A DNA stretch of 24,429 nt from SYFY01 sp031385325 (GTDB lineage: Bacteria > Pseudomonadota > Gammaproteobacteria > Pseudomonadales > Azotimanducaceae). The stretch's first letter is position 1. Each line of letters begins with the position of its first letter. The notes beneath the pieces are model-generated. The model saw only the letters and a program-made list of their open reading frames with translations, ran no database searches and had not been told where the DNA came from. Shown here piece by piece: positions 7,078-15,332 of this stretch. The stretch lies in the NCBI GenBank assembly GCA_031385325.1, contig JANNBJ010000079.1, forward strand, positions 1 through 24,429, in the 5' to 3' direction. Made by a program: the position numbers and the translations under genes.

Positions 7078-8151
7078 ATGAAGATCGTTACAGTGGTTGG
7101 CGCGAGGCCGCAGTTCATCAAGGCGGCAGCGGTTTCGCGAGCGATTCGAAAGGACTATTCCAGCAGAATCAAAGAGATCCTGATCCACACCGGACAACAC
7201 CATGACGAGAACATGTCTGGTGTATTCTTCGAGGAACTGGAAATCCCCGAACCTCATTACAATCTGGCGATCGCAGGTGGCAATCACGGGGCGATGACTG
7301 GCCGCATGCTTGGCGCAGTAGAAGAGGTGTTGCTCACCGAAAACCCCGATTGGCTGCTCATTTACGGGGATACCAACTCAACCCTGGCAGGCGCACTCGC
7401 CGCATCCAAACTGCACATTCCGGTAGCCCACGTTGAGGCGGGGCTGCGCTCATTCAATATGCGCATGCCTGAAGAGGTGAACCGAATCATTGCCGATCGC
7501 GTGTCGACACTCTTGTTTTGTCCCACGGAAGTGGCGGTTCGAAACCTCCTCGGTGAAGGCTTGGTGCGAGGAGTACACAATGTCGGTGACGTCATGTATG
7601 ACGTTTCATTGTATTCCTCTGAACGGGCTGAAAAAGTGAGCTCCATCCTTTCCAGACTCGAATTGCGCGCGGGCTGTTATGCACTGGCTACATGTCACCG
7701 CGCAGAAAATACAGATGATCCAGAGCGCCTGCAGGCAATTCTCTCTGCCCTGAATGTTGTTGCTGAGAGCATGCCGGTGGTATTGCCTCTGCACCCACGC
7801 AGCCGCAAACAAATCGACGTATTTGGCCTGCAGAACAAGCTGACCCGATTGATCGTGACGGCGCCGTTGCCCTTCCTCGATATGGTTGCACTCGAGAAAA
7901 CCGCGAAGGTGATCCTGACCGATTCGGGCGGCGTCCAGAAGGAGGCGTTTTTCTACGGCGTACCTTGTGTGACGATGCGCGACGAGACTGAATGGGTGGA
8001 GACCGTCGAAAATGGCTGGAACCAACTCGCGGGAGCAAATACCGACTCCATCGTCGCAGCCGTCAGGACCGCAAAACCTGGTCAATCAGTTTTTCCCTAT
8101 GGCTCAGGTCATGCGAGCGAATCGATTCTCGAGACTCTACTGGAAGCCTGA
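7078..8151 (+). CDS. wbpI: UDP-GlcNAc3NAcA 2-epimerase (WbpI, non-hydrolysing WecB family)
   Basis: This enzyme inverts C2 of UDP-GlcNAc3NAcA to give UDP-ManNAc3NAcA, the donor for 2,3-diacetamido-mannuronic acid in Pseudomonas and Bordetella glycans. The 357-residue GT-B-like protein has GARPQFIKAAA (8-18), HTGQHHDENMSG (37-48), YGDTNSTLAGAL (96-107, with D98), HVEAGLRS (118-125, with E120), PEEVNR (131-136) and the CHRAENT segment with the conserved histidine. These correspond to the catalytic residues of WecB. It follows wbpE after 10 bases and closes the compact five-gene block. WecB activity on UDP-GlcNAc is an alternative, but the neighbours argue for the diacetamido-uronate substrate. 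Confidence 0.9.
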   Translation: MKIVTVVGARPQFIKAAAVSRAIRKDYSSRIKEILIHTGQHHDENMSGVFFEELEIPEPHYNLAIAGGNHGAMTGRMLGAVEEVLLTENPDWLLIYGDTNSTLAGALAASKLHIPVAHVEAGLRSFNMRMPEEVNRIIADRVSTLLFCPTEVAVRNLLGEGLVRGVHNVGDVMYDVSLYSSERAEKVSSILSRLELRAGCYALATCHRAENTDDPERLQAILSALNVVAESMPVVLPLHPRSRKQIDVFGLQNKLTRLIVTAPLPFLDMVALEKTAKVILTDSGGVQKEAFFYGVPCVTMRDETEWVETVENGWNQLAGANTDSIVAAVRTAKPGQSVFPYGSGHASESILETLLEA

Positions 8152-8189
8152 ACTTCAGATACCGTTCAATACTCTCGAAGTGAATTTCG

Positions 8190-9491
8190 ATGAAATGCTT
8201 GTTTCTCTACAACGCCACCCAAACCTACACAAATACGGTTCATGAGCATCTAGGCGCCTTTTCGAAATATTCACGACACAACTTCTTTTTCGCGCATCAC
8301 GATCAATACCAAGAGTTGACGATAAAACCCGGGTTCTTCGACGCCATCGGCATTCACTACTCCGTACGACTTCCTTACGATCAGATTTCTGAAGGTGCAG
8401 TTCGAGTATTCGAGAACTTTGGCGGCCTGAAATGGCTATTTATCCAAGATGAATACAACTTCACCCATCGTGCGTGGTACTGGATCAAACGCCTCGGAAT
8501 TGACCTGGTATTCACCGTAGTCCCATCAGAAAACATCGATAAGGTTTACCCGGCCACCGAATTTCCAGACACCCGATTTGTCAGTGTCTTGACGGGCTAT
8601 GCCCCTGAGAACATCCCCGAAAATCTATCCATCGTTCCTCCTTCCCAACGTGAAATCCTGGTGGGCTACCGCGGGCGAAACTTGCCACTTGAATACGGAA
8701 TACTGGGGCAAGAAAAAGCAGGAATCGGGCAGTTAGTGCGCTCCTATGCAAACTCGAATCAACTACGCACGGACATCGAGTGGACGGAGGAAGCGCGTGT
8801 TTACGGTGCGGCGTGGTATCCGTTTGTCGCTTCATGCCGGTCAATGCTTGGCTCAGAGAGCGGGAGTAACGTCTTTGATTGGGACGGAACACTTCCTGAA
8901 AAAGTGGCGCGATTTCGTATGTCGCATCCTCATGTCGGTAACGCTCAAATTTACGAAGCTGTAATCAAGCCACTCGAACAACCTGGTTTGATGAATCAGA
9001 TCTCTCCTAGGGTCTTCGAAGCGATCGCTTTGCGTACAGTGCTAGTGCTGTTCGAAGGACAATACTCGGGAATCCTGGAGCCGGATCGACATTACATCGC
9101 GCTTCGAAAGGACGGGTCGAATCTGGAAGATGTATTCAGGCAGCTCAGTGATCTGCAACATGTCGATAGCCTGGCAAGGCTGGCATACGATGAGCTGATT
9201 GCTTCTGGCCGATTCTCCTATTCCAACTTCGTAACTCAGGTCGACAGCCAACTACAAGATTCCGTGCACGGCCTCACGCAAGCACCTAGCTCGACGCTGA
9301 AGCACGTACAATTTGCCAATCCGACGCCGCTCACCATGTTTCCGATCCAGGCTAACCCAGCCCCACAACCCACAGCAGCAGCTGGTCCGCAAATCATGAT
9401 GAAGCGTCTGTTGATCAAGCTTTGGTTAGTTCTTCCGGGGTCACTCCGATCAACACTCAAGCCATTGCTCAAGTCGCTGCGCGGCGCATGA
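8190..9491 (+). CDS. Glycosyltransferase-like protein, single shared module (paralogue 1)
   Basis: I do not recognise a named gene. The 433-residue protein is homologous, over about residues 1-370, to the C-terminal halves of the proteins at 10856-13327 and 15333-18047. Shared landmarks are TVHEHLGAFSKYSRHNFFF (15-33), LFIQDEYN (about 86-93), VGYRGR (about 157-162), GSESGSNVFDWDG (about 220-232) and MNQISPRVFEAIALRT (about 267-282). The last segment resembles the nucleotide-sugar-binding part of Glyco_trans_1_2 (CgeB-like) glycosyltransferases. A low-complexity Pro/Ala stretch leads to a basic amphipathic tail (about 405-433, KLWLVLPGSLRSTLK) likely to touch the inner membrane. There is no N-terminal GT4 domain. 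It follows wbpI by 38 bp. The role in chain synthesis is inferred. Confidence 0.75.
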   Translation: MKCLFLYNATQTYTNTVHEHLGAFSKYSRHNFFFAHHDQYQELTIKPGFFDAIGIHYSVRLPYDQISEGAVRVFENFGGLKWLFIQDEYNFTHRAWYWIKRLGIDLVFTVVPSENIDKVYPATEFPDTRFVSVLTGYAPENIPENLSIVPPSQREILVGYRGRNLPLEYGILGQEKAGIGQLVRSYANSNQLRTDIEWTEEARVYGAAWYPFVASCRSMLGSESGSNVFDWDGTLPEKVARFRMSHPHVGNAQIYEAVIKPLEQPGLMNQISPRVFEAIALRTVLVLFEGQYSGILEPDRHYIALRKDGSNLEDVFRQLSDLQHVDSLARLAYDELIASGRFSYSNFVTQVDSQLQDSVHGLTQAPSSTLKHVQFANPTPLTMFPIQANPAPQPTAAAGPQIMMKRLLIKLWLVLPGSLRSTLKPLLKSLRGA

Positions 9492-9790
9492 AACAAGCTG
9501 GCAACTGCATCAGAACTACCACCAGTCTCCACCTGAGGCCACTGACCTGGCACTGACCGAAAACAATCGATGGCTGCAACCCATTGCAGTTTGGTGAGAA
9601 GGATCGGCCATGAAGAAACATGAGTCGACACCAGATGTGATACGAATTACATTTCAACCATAACAAACCTTGGCCTCATTCAGGCAACTAGACCTGATTG
9701 ATCTCCTGCCATCTCGGTTCGCAAAGTTTAGCCAAGAGAGCAATTGTACAGAACGTTCATCAGAAAACTGCTCAGCAGTAAGAACTTAAC
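9492..9790. other. Intergenic region before the methyltransferase
   Basis: These 299 bp hold no supportable gene. CTGCAA (9574-9579) and TTGCAG (9584-9589) form a 6-bp stem with a 4-base loop followed by only TTT, a weak terminator candidate. An ACTGCT/AGCAGT dyad lies near 9769-9781, close to the methyltransferase start. The gap is far larger than those among the wbp genes, so the methyltransferase may have its own promoter, though none is clear. Confidence 0.4.
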
Positions 9791-10624
9791 ATGCTAGACA
9801 TTCCAGAGCCTTCCCAGGACGAGATTGATGAAGCCAATGCCCAGTTCTGGAACACACTGTGTGGGAGCAGCTGGCTGAAAATGTTGGGAGTAACCGACAA
9901 CCAACCCGAATCACTCCAGCGATTTGATGATTGGTACATGAGTTATTACCCATACCTCGCCGATCATGTACCTTTGAGCAGTTTCGCGAACAAGAAAGTA
10001 CTGGAAGTGGGTTTAGGATATGGAACACTTAGCCAGAAAATTGCAGAGGCTGGAGCGGACTATCTAGGTATCGACATCGCGCTAGGACCGGTATCGATGG
10101 TCAAACACCGACTCAAACAAATGAAACTACCTGGCGGCGCAATCCAGCGAAGTTTTCTGGAGAATCGATTGCCAGATGAGAGTTTCGATGCGGTAGTCGC
10201 AATTGGCTGCTTCCACCATACCGGCAATGTTCAAGGCTGCATTGATGAAACCTTCAGGCTGTTGAAACCCAAAGGAACTGCCCACCTGATGGTCTACAAC
10301 CGCTATTCCCATCGGCGATGGGTCAATGAGCACGATACGTTTGTCAAGGAATTGGTGGACGAGGAGTTTGGCAGTGCAACTTTCGGTCGCACTGCTGAGC
10401 ATGAGCGGGCAGCAAGTGATACTGATCTTGATGGAAACGCTGCCCCTGAAACAGCGTTGCTGTCTCTCCGAGAATTCGAGAGAAGACTCGGCGCCTTCTC
10501 CAAAATAAACATCGAAAAAGAAAATATGGACGAGTCCATAGAGGCCGGCATGGATCGCAAGGACGTGTTAAAGACGTGGGGCAAACGAGCTGGTCTGGAT
10601 CTATACGCAGTCGTCGTAAAATAA
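9791..10624 (+). CDS. Class I SAM-dependent methyltransferase
   Basis: This 277-residue protein has the Rossmann-like SAM-binding fold. Motif I is VLEVGLGYGTLS (70-81), the ribose-binding acidic residue is D95 in YLGIDIA, FDAVVAIGCFHH (132-143) matches motifs II/III, and LLKPKGTAHLMVYN (157-170) matches the later strand. The acceptor is not predictable. In this locus it is most likely a sugar hydroxyl or amine of the glycan or its nucleotide precursor. It is bounded by 299 and 231 bp of non-coding DNA and is less GC-rich than the wbp genes (28 of 60 bases in the row 9781-9840), which suggests a separately acquired cassette. No strong ribosome site precedes the ATG. It shows only general class-level similarity to the methyltransferase at 18044-18964. 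Confidence 0.8.
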   Translation: MLDIPEPSQDEIDEANAQFWNTLCGSSWLKMLGVTDNQPESLQRFDDWYMSYYPYLADHVPLSSFANKKVLEVGLGYGTLSQKIAEAGADYLGIDIALGPVSMVKHRLKQMKLPGGAIQRSFLENRLPDESFDAVVAIGCFHHTGNVQGCIDETFRLLKPKGTAHLMVYNRYSHRRWVNEHDTFVKELVDEEFGSATFGRTAEHERAASDTDLDGNAAPETALLSLREFERRLGAFSKINIEKENMDESIEAGMDRKDVLKTWGKRAGLDLYAVVVK

Positions 10625-10855
10625 ACGCGCAAACTACTCAAGTTCAGCTTCTACGGGCCTACAGCTAGTGACTGTTCTATCAACGCTTGCCGTGCGACGT
10701 TCTGCTCCTTTGGCATACTCCTCGGGCCGGCGTCCGAGTACATTTCAAGAACCCCAACTCTCCCGACGACTCTGGGTCCACAGAAAATGCCGGACTAGGT
10801 TGGTTTCGAAAACCGGAGCTTTGCTGATCATGTCTTTTTGTACAGATAACAGCTA
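10625..10855. other. Intergenic region before the 823-residue glycosyltransferase
   Basis: These 231 bp contain no gene I would support. A GTG-initiated frame (10668-10856) ends in TAA overlapping the next ATG as TAATG, but its product is basic and low in similarity to anything. An AT-rich stretch, CTTTTTGTACAGATAACAG, just before the start could carry a -10 element, but no matching -35 is evident. Confidence 0.35.
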
Positions 10856-13327
10856 ATGAAAACAGTTACTAACCAATTCGAAGATTTTTTCGACGCTGTT
10901 GTCTTCTTGACTTGGTCAAACTGGAAGACAGAGCCAAGAAGCAACCGATACCACTACGCAACGAGATTCGCCAACAGACTACCTACATATTTCTTCCAGC
11001 CTAACTTGTCCGTCTCAAGTGTCGTCGAAGAAGACTCCGGAACAAGAGGACTGACAATCGTCAACTGCTCAGCCTCATTCGACGACGAACAAAGTAACGC
11101 AATAAAGGGCTACCTCCGTAAGGCAGGCGTTAGGCGACCGTTGTTGTGGGTCTATAATTTTCAGTTCGAGCCGTTTCTGAACTCATCAACTGACTGGTTT
11201 AGTGTCTTTCACGCGACTGAAGACTTCACCGTTCGCGATCTCACTTTCTTTACTGAAGAACAGCGCAGGCAGATGTCTCGTGTTGTACCAACGTGCGACC
11301 TACTGGTTGCAGTGTCCGAGTCGGTCAGACAAAACTATGTGGATCGCCTCGAACTGAAAATACCAACGATAACGCTCCCCAATGGATGTGACTATGATTT
11401 CTGGGTTGAGAGTAGAGCGTTTGAATTCACGCCCGGTGAGGACGGACCCAGAGTTGCACTCTATCAAGGTGGAGTGAATCAACGACTTGATTTCAATCTG
11501 TTGGAACGCTTGGTCGCAAGCATGCAGGATTGGGTTTTTTCATTCTGTGGACTTGCGGACGATCGACCTCACATGGCCGATGAAATGTCCGGCTGGACCC
11601 GGTTACTTCAGAAGCCGAACGTCCACTACCATGGTGCGGTTTCACCAGAGCAGATCGCGGCCCTTTCGAAACACGCTGTCGTCGGGCTCATACCGTTCAA
11701 GGACGTCGATACAATCAGAGTTTCACTTCCGCTCAAAGCGTACGAGTACACGGCTTGTGGGCTACCCGTCGTGTCTGTACCAATCAGAGCTCTGGAAACA
11801 GACCCGGATAACTTTTCGATCGCTCACAACGCCGCTGAATTCGAGGACGCTATTCGAACGCTCGCTCCTAGCCGAGAAGACCCTAAGAAGGTCAGTCAGA
11901 GGCTCGATGCCGCTTACAAGATGGGGTACGACTTACGATTCCGCGAGCTTGAGACCGAGGTATCCCGATTGATGGGCACAAAGCTTCGCAAAAACAAATG
12001 CCTCAACATTTTGATGCTGCATGACGACGCATTTGCCCATATAAAGACAATTCAGGAACATCTTCGAGCCTTTCGAACGCATTCCCGCCATAACTATTTT
12101 TTTCTGCCATCGTCCGACAATCCAGCCTGGAAGTTCTTCGAAGACTATCGTAGCGGCGGGCCAAAATCCTGGCCGCAGGCATGGGATTTCTCCGTATACG
12201 ATGCCATTGTTTGGCATTACGGGATGACGGCAGCCTTACCTGATTTTTTTTCCAGTGTCGTCGGTGAAAAGCTGTCGCAATTTGGCGGTCCTAAAATACT
12301 CTTCGTACAGGATGAGTACGAAAGCACGCACGTGATCTGGGACTGGATTCGGAAAACTGGCATACATCTGGTAATGACCTGCGTACCACCTCAGGGAATC
12401 TCTTATGCCTACCCTCCACAGCATGCCAAAGGCGTCGAGTTCATTCAGACTTTGACTGGCTTCGTCCCCGAGGATGAGGGGCTTGATCGTTTTATCGTGC
12501 CGATGTCACGCAGGGCAATCAGGATTGGCTACCGAGGCAGAATCCTTCCGTTTCATTACGGCAGTCTGGGTTACGAGAAGTTCGAAATCGGCTCGAAGAT
12601 GAAGGCACTGGCTGACACAAGGAACGTTGCAATCGACATAGAGGTTGATGATAGCAAGCGTATCTACGGAGATTCCTGGTATCGCTTTGTGGGGTCAGTG
12701 CGTGCAACTCTTGGAACAGAAAGCGGATCCAATATTTTTGATTTTGACGGCACACTAAGGCCTCATGCCTTGGCAGCCCGGGAAAGTGGTCGCGACTTTC
12801 AGTCATATTTCCAGGAGCACCTCAAACACAGAGAGGGGCACATTCACATGAACCAGATCTCACCAAAGATTTTTGAATCGATCCGTCTGAAGACGGCGCT
12901 GGTATGTTTCGAAGGTGAATATTCTGGCGTAATCAAGCCGAACGAACACTACATTCCATTAGCAAAGGACTTTTCCAACGCTGATGAGGTGTTTGAGAAA
13001 CTCGAGGATATAGGCTACCTCGAAGAGCTTACTGAGCGGGCGTATCACGACATCATTCTTTCTGATCGATACAGTTACCGTCAGTTTGTTTCTGGCTTTG
13101 ATGCCATCGTCGAGCAGCGTGTAAAAAACGACGCGAAGTACGAGATCTTTTCCGCCCCGATCGCACTGCGTAAACGCGGGGAAGAGTCGCTAAACGTAAT
13201 ATCCAGATCCACGCCACTGGAATACATCCTGACAGATGGCGTGTTGAGACGCCCGTTTGAACGTCGCGATCTCGAAGCAGCAATGGCGAAGAGGCACGAT
13301 GCGGATGACGCAAGCAAAAATGTTTAG
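10856..13327 (+). CDS. Two-module glycosyltransferase (paralogue 2)
   Basis: This 823-residue protein is a predicted cytoplasmic glycosyltransferase with two GT-like units. The N-terminal unit (about 1-375) resembles GT4/GT-B enzymes: FFDAVVFLTWSNWK near the start, VAVSESVRQNY near 160, PNGCDYDFW near 175 and the donor-site-like YTACGLPVVSVP near 296-307. The C-terminal unit (about 380-780) is the module shared with the proteins at 8190-9491 and 15333-18047: TIQEHLRAFRTHSRHNYFF, LFVQDEYE (about 481), IGYRGR (about 556), GTESGSNIFDFDG (about 619) and MNQISPKIFESI (about 664). It lacks the amphipathic tail of its paralogues. Its first full row (10861-10920) is only 22 of 60 GC. Two active sites could add two sugars, as in bifunctional O-antigen synthases, but this is inference. 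Confidence 0.8.
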   Translation: MKTVTNQFEDFFDAVVFLTWSNWKTEPRSNRYHYATRFANRLPTYFFQPNLSVSSVVEEDSGTRGLTIVNCSASFDDEQSNAIKGYLRKAGVRRPLLWVYNFQFEPFLNSSTDWFSVFHATEDFTVRDLTFFTEEQRRQMSRVVPTCDLLVAVSESVRQNYVDRLELKIPTITLPNGCDYDFWVESRAFEFTPGEDGPRVALYQGGVNQRLDFNLLERLVASMQDWVFSFCGLADDRPHMADEMSGWTRLLQKPNVHYHGAVSPEQIAALSKHAVVGLIPFKDVDTIRVSLPLKAYEYTACGLPVVSVPIRALETDPDNFSIAHNAAEFEDAIRTLAPSREDPKKVSQRLDAAYKMGYDLRFRELETEVSRLMGTKLRKNKCLNILMLHDDAFAHIKTIQEHLRAFRTHSRHNYFFLPSSDNPAWKFFEDYRSGGPKSWPQAWDFSVYDAIVWHYGMTAALPDFFSSVVGEKLSQFGGPKILFVQDEYESTHVIWDWIRKTGIHLVMTCVPPQGISYAYPPQHAKGVEFIQTLTGFVPEDEGLDRFIVPMSRRAIRIGYRGRILPFHYGSLGYEKFEIGSKMKALADTRNVAIDIEVDDSKRIYGDSWYRFVGSVRATLGTESGSNIFDFDGTLRPHALAARESGRDFQSYFQEHLKHREGHIHMNQISPKIFESIRLKTALVCFEGEYSGVIKPNEHYIPLAKDFSNADEVFEKLEDIGYLEELTERAYHDIILSDRYSYRQFVSGFDAIVEQRVKNDAKYEIFSAPIALRKRGEESLNVISRSTPLEYILTDGVLRRPFERRDLEAAMAKRHDADDASKNV

Positions 13328-13433
13328 CCCTTCGCGCCGAGCGGTAAAGCGACTAGCGGCGCATTAGCGAGGCCGATTGTGAATCAACACGATCGCATCT
13401 AACGAGTACCGATCAATACGGCACTGACTCGCT
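13328..13433. other. Convergent junction of the two operons
   Basis: The plus-strand and minus-strand transcription units meet here. Two possible stems are visible: GCGCCG (13334-13339) with CGGCGC (13357-13362), loop 17, and CGATTGTG (13374-13381) with CACGATCG (13388-13395), loop 6 with one G-T pair. Neither is followed by a T-run, so a bidirectional intrinsic terminator is possible but not well supported. Confidence 0.35.
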
Positions 13434-15317
13434 TCAATAAAAACCGCATCTCCAGTATCCGCAGCGCGACATTTCATTCCACTCTGAAAGACTGATCCAA
13501 CGCCACAACGCCCACGAATGGTTGGCAATCCCGGCCTGATGCTCACTCCATAACCCTTGAACTTCGTCAATGTTGAAGCCTGGCTGTTCAAGCATCGACC
13601 GATCAAACAACCGCTCTTCGGACCAGGTACGAAGACTGTCGCGCAACCAGCGATCGAGTGGTGCGGCATAGCCCACCTTGTCAGCACGCCAGGCAATTGC
13701 CTCGGGTAGTCGACGCTCTGCCGCTTTGCGTAAAATCCACTTTTGCCATCCTTCTCTGATCAGGAAATGATCAGGAAGCTGATTACAGAAATCTACAAGG
13801 CGGTGATCGAGATAAGGTGTACGCGGCTCCCTTCCAAATGCCATCGCATTGCGATCTGCATACCGCAGCAGCATAGGCAATCCGTTGTAAAGCAGGGTCT
13901 CGGACAGTACCCGCCGCATTCGGCTACCGGGCTCAGAGCTCGCTACGCCTGCACCGTAATCGTTGCTCCAAACCGGCGGACGATTCGCTATCAATCCCTC
14001 AAGAGCCTCTTCGGAGTATGCAACATTAGGGTTGAAGCGTCGGTCTACCTCTTCAAACTTTCTTGCTGCCACAGCAAGTCGATCACTAAACAAACGCGTT
14101 TCTGCGATCGCGTCGTCGACTTTTCCGCGATCCAGCAAGTCGAGTTGATGCAGGCGAAAAAGCGATTGGTAACCACCGAGGACCTCATCCGCACCTTGCC
14201 CGTCCAGCAATACGATCGTTGCATGCTCGGATGCGAGACGCGCCACGGTCCACTGAAGATAAATTGATGCAGAAAGAAAAGGTTCCTCCTGATGCCAATG
14301 AATAAGCCGCGATTCCGAGCTTAACAATTCAGCTGATGGTGTTACTCGCCACGACTGGACTCCCGTGTGTGCTACAACTGTGTCGATATCCGACTCTTCG
14401 GACAATGTCGGATCCTCCGGAAAACACGCAGAGAAGGTGTTTTGCGTAAGATTCTTTGCCTGTTGATGTTTTGCGATTTCAGCGACGATCGTCGATGAAT
14501 CCAATCCACCCGAGAGACTCGACCCAACGGCGACATCTGATCGCAATCGCATCGAAACACTGGCGGAAAAAAGATGGTCGAATTCTTCAACCGCTTCCTG
14601 AGGTGTGATATCCCAACGAATCTGACCGAAGTCAGGTGTCCAGTAGCGCCAACGTTTGCGTTCGCGTCCTTGTTCGTCAAAAACAACCGCATGGGCAGGA
14701 GGCAGGCGTTCGATATTCTGGAAAAACGTCTTTTCATCGTCTTCTCGCCAGAGTCCCTCGCCATAACGCGCAAGGGAGAGGCTATCTGCTGTCGAGGGAA
14801 TCAGGTGATGCGCAAGCAACGCCTTCATTTCAGAAGCTACACCGAGTACACCGTGCCTGCCTCGCCCGATGAACACGGGTTTCTCGCCAAAGCGATCACG
14901 TGCAACGATGAGTTGCTTCCGTGACTGATCCCAGATCGCAAAGGCAAACATGCCATTGAGGCGCTGTAACGACGCCTCACCCCAGACTTGCCAGGCAGCC
15001 AGCAAGACCTCGGTATCTGAGCGGGTGCGAAAGGAATGCCCGAGTCGCGCAAGCTCAGTGCGCAATTCCACATAGTTGTAGATCTCGCCGTTATAGACAA
15101 TGCGAAGTTCGCCATCCAATGAGAGCATCGGCTGGTCGGCTGCAACCGATCGATCGATGATCGACAGTCGACGATGTGCAAGACCGACGCGGCGGTGATC
15201 TGCCAGCCAAAGGCCCGCACTGTCCGGTCCCCGGTGTGTTAATCGATCTCGCATCGTTCTCAGAATTGCCTCGTCAATTCGTACAGCAGGGGAGAGCAAC
15301 GCAACCAGTCCACACAT
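13434..15317 (-). CDS. Asparagine-synthase-like glutamine amidotransferase
   Basis: This 627-residue protein has the complete AsnB architecture. The N-terminal Ntn-type glutaminase has the nucleophile C2 (MCGLVALLS), HRGPDSAGLW (28-37), YNGEIYNY (75-82) and SDTEVLLAAW (100-109). The C-terminal synthetase domain has the ATP-pyrophosphatase loop SGGLDSS (269-275). In sugar loci such enzymes use glutamine and ATP to turn a carboxylate into an amide, and Pseudomonas WbpS is the usual comparison. Here the obvious substrate is a diacetamido-uronic acid. This is preferred over housekeeping asparagine synthesis because the gene is last in a polysaccharide operon, 15 bp after a glycosyltransferase. 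A second homologue starts the same operon at the window edge. The acceptor and timing (nucleotide sugar or polymer) are unknown. Confidence 0.88.
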   Translation of the reverse strand: MCGLVALLSPAVRIDEAILRTMRDRLTHRGPDSAGLWLADHRRVGLAHRRLSIIDRSVAADQPMLSLDGELRIVYNGEIYNYVELRTELARLGHSFRTRSDTEVLLAAWQVWGEASLQRLNGMFAFAIWDQSRKQLIVARDRFGEKPVFIGRGRHGVLGVASEMKALLAHHLIPSTADSLSLARYGEGLWREDDEKTFFQNIERLPPAHAVVFDEQGRERKRWRYWTPDFGQIRWDITPQEAVEEFDHLFSASVSMRLRSDVAVGSSLSGGLDSSTIVAEIAKHQQAKNLTQNTFSACFPEDPTLSEESDIDTVVAHTGVQSWRVTPSAELLSSESRLIHWHQEEPFLSASIYLQWTVARLASEHATIVLLDGQGADEVLGGYQSLFRLHQLDLLDRGKVDDAIAETRLFSDRLAVAARKFEEVDRRFNPNVAYSEEALEGLIANRPPVWSNDYGAGVASSEPGSRMRRVLSETLLYNGLPMLLRYADRNAMAFGREPRTPYLDHRLVDFCNQLPDHFLIREGWQKWILRKAAERRLPEAIAWRADKVGYAAPLDRWLRDSLRTWSEERLFDRSMLEQPGFNIDEVQGLWSEHQAGIANHSWALWRWISLSEWNEMSRCGYWRCGFY

Positions 15318-15332
15318 CGTGTTTTTTCTCTG

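Noticed and set aside
10668..10856. A 62-codon GTG-initiated frame ending in TAATG with the GT start.
   Set aside because: The product is basic and unlike known proteins, and the overlap with the next start is easily due to chance. Kept as intergenic.
12721..12756. FDFDGTL in the 823-residue GT looks like a HAD phosphatase motif (DxDGT).
   Set aside because: The paralogues have FDWDGTL and FDYTGEV at the same place, so the aspartate pattern is not conserved, and no other HAD motifs follow. It belongs to the shared ESGSN segment.
13053..13317. Minus-strand frames opposite the end of the 823-residue GT gene.
   Set aside because: Antisense shadows of a clearly coding gene; arginine/serine-rich with no recognisable domain.
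13434..15317. Housekeeping asparagine synthetase AsnB.
   Set aside because: Possible from domain content alone, but operon position after a glycosyltransferase and a second homologue in the same operon favour an uronic-acid amidotransferase.
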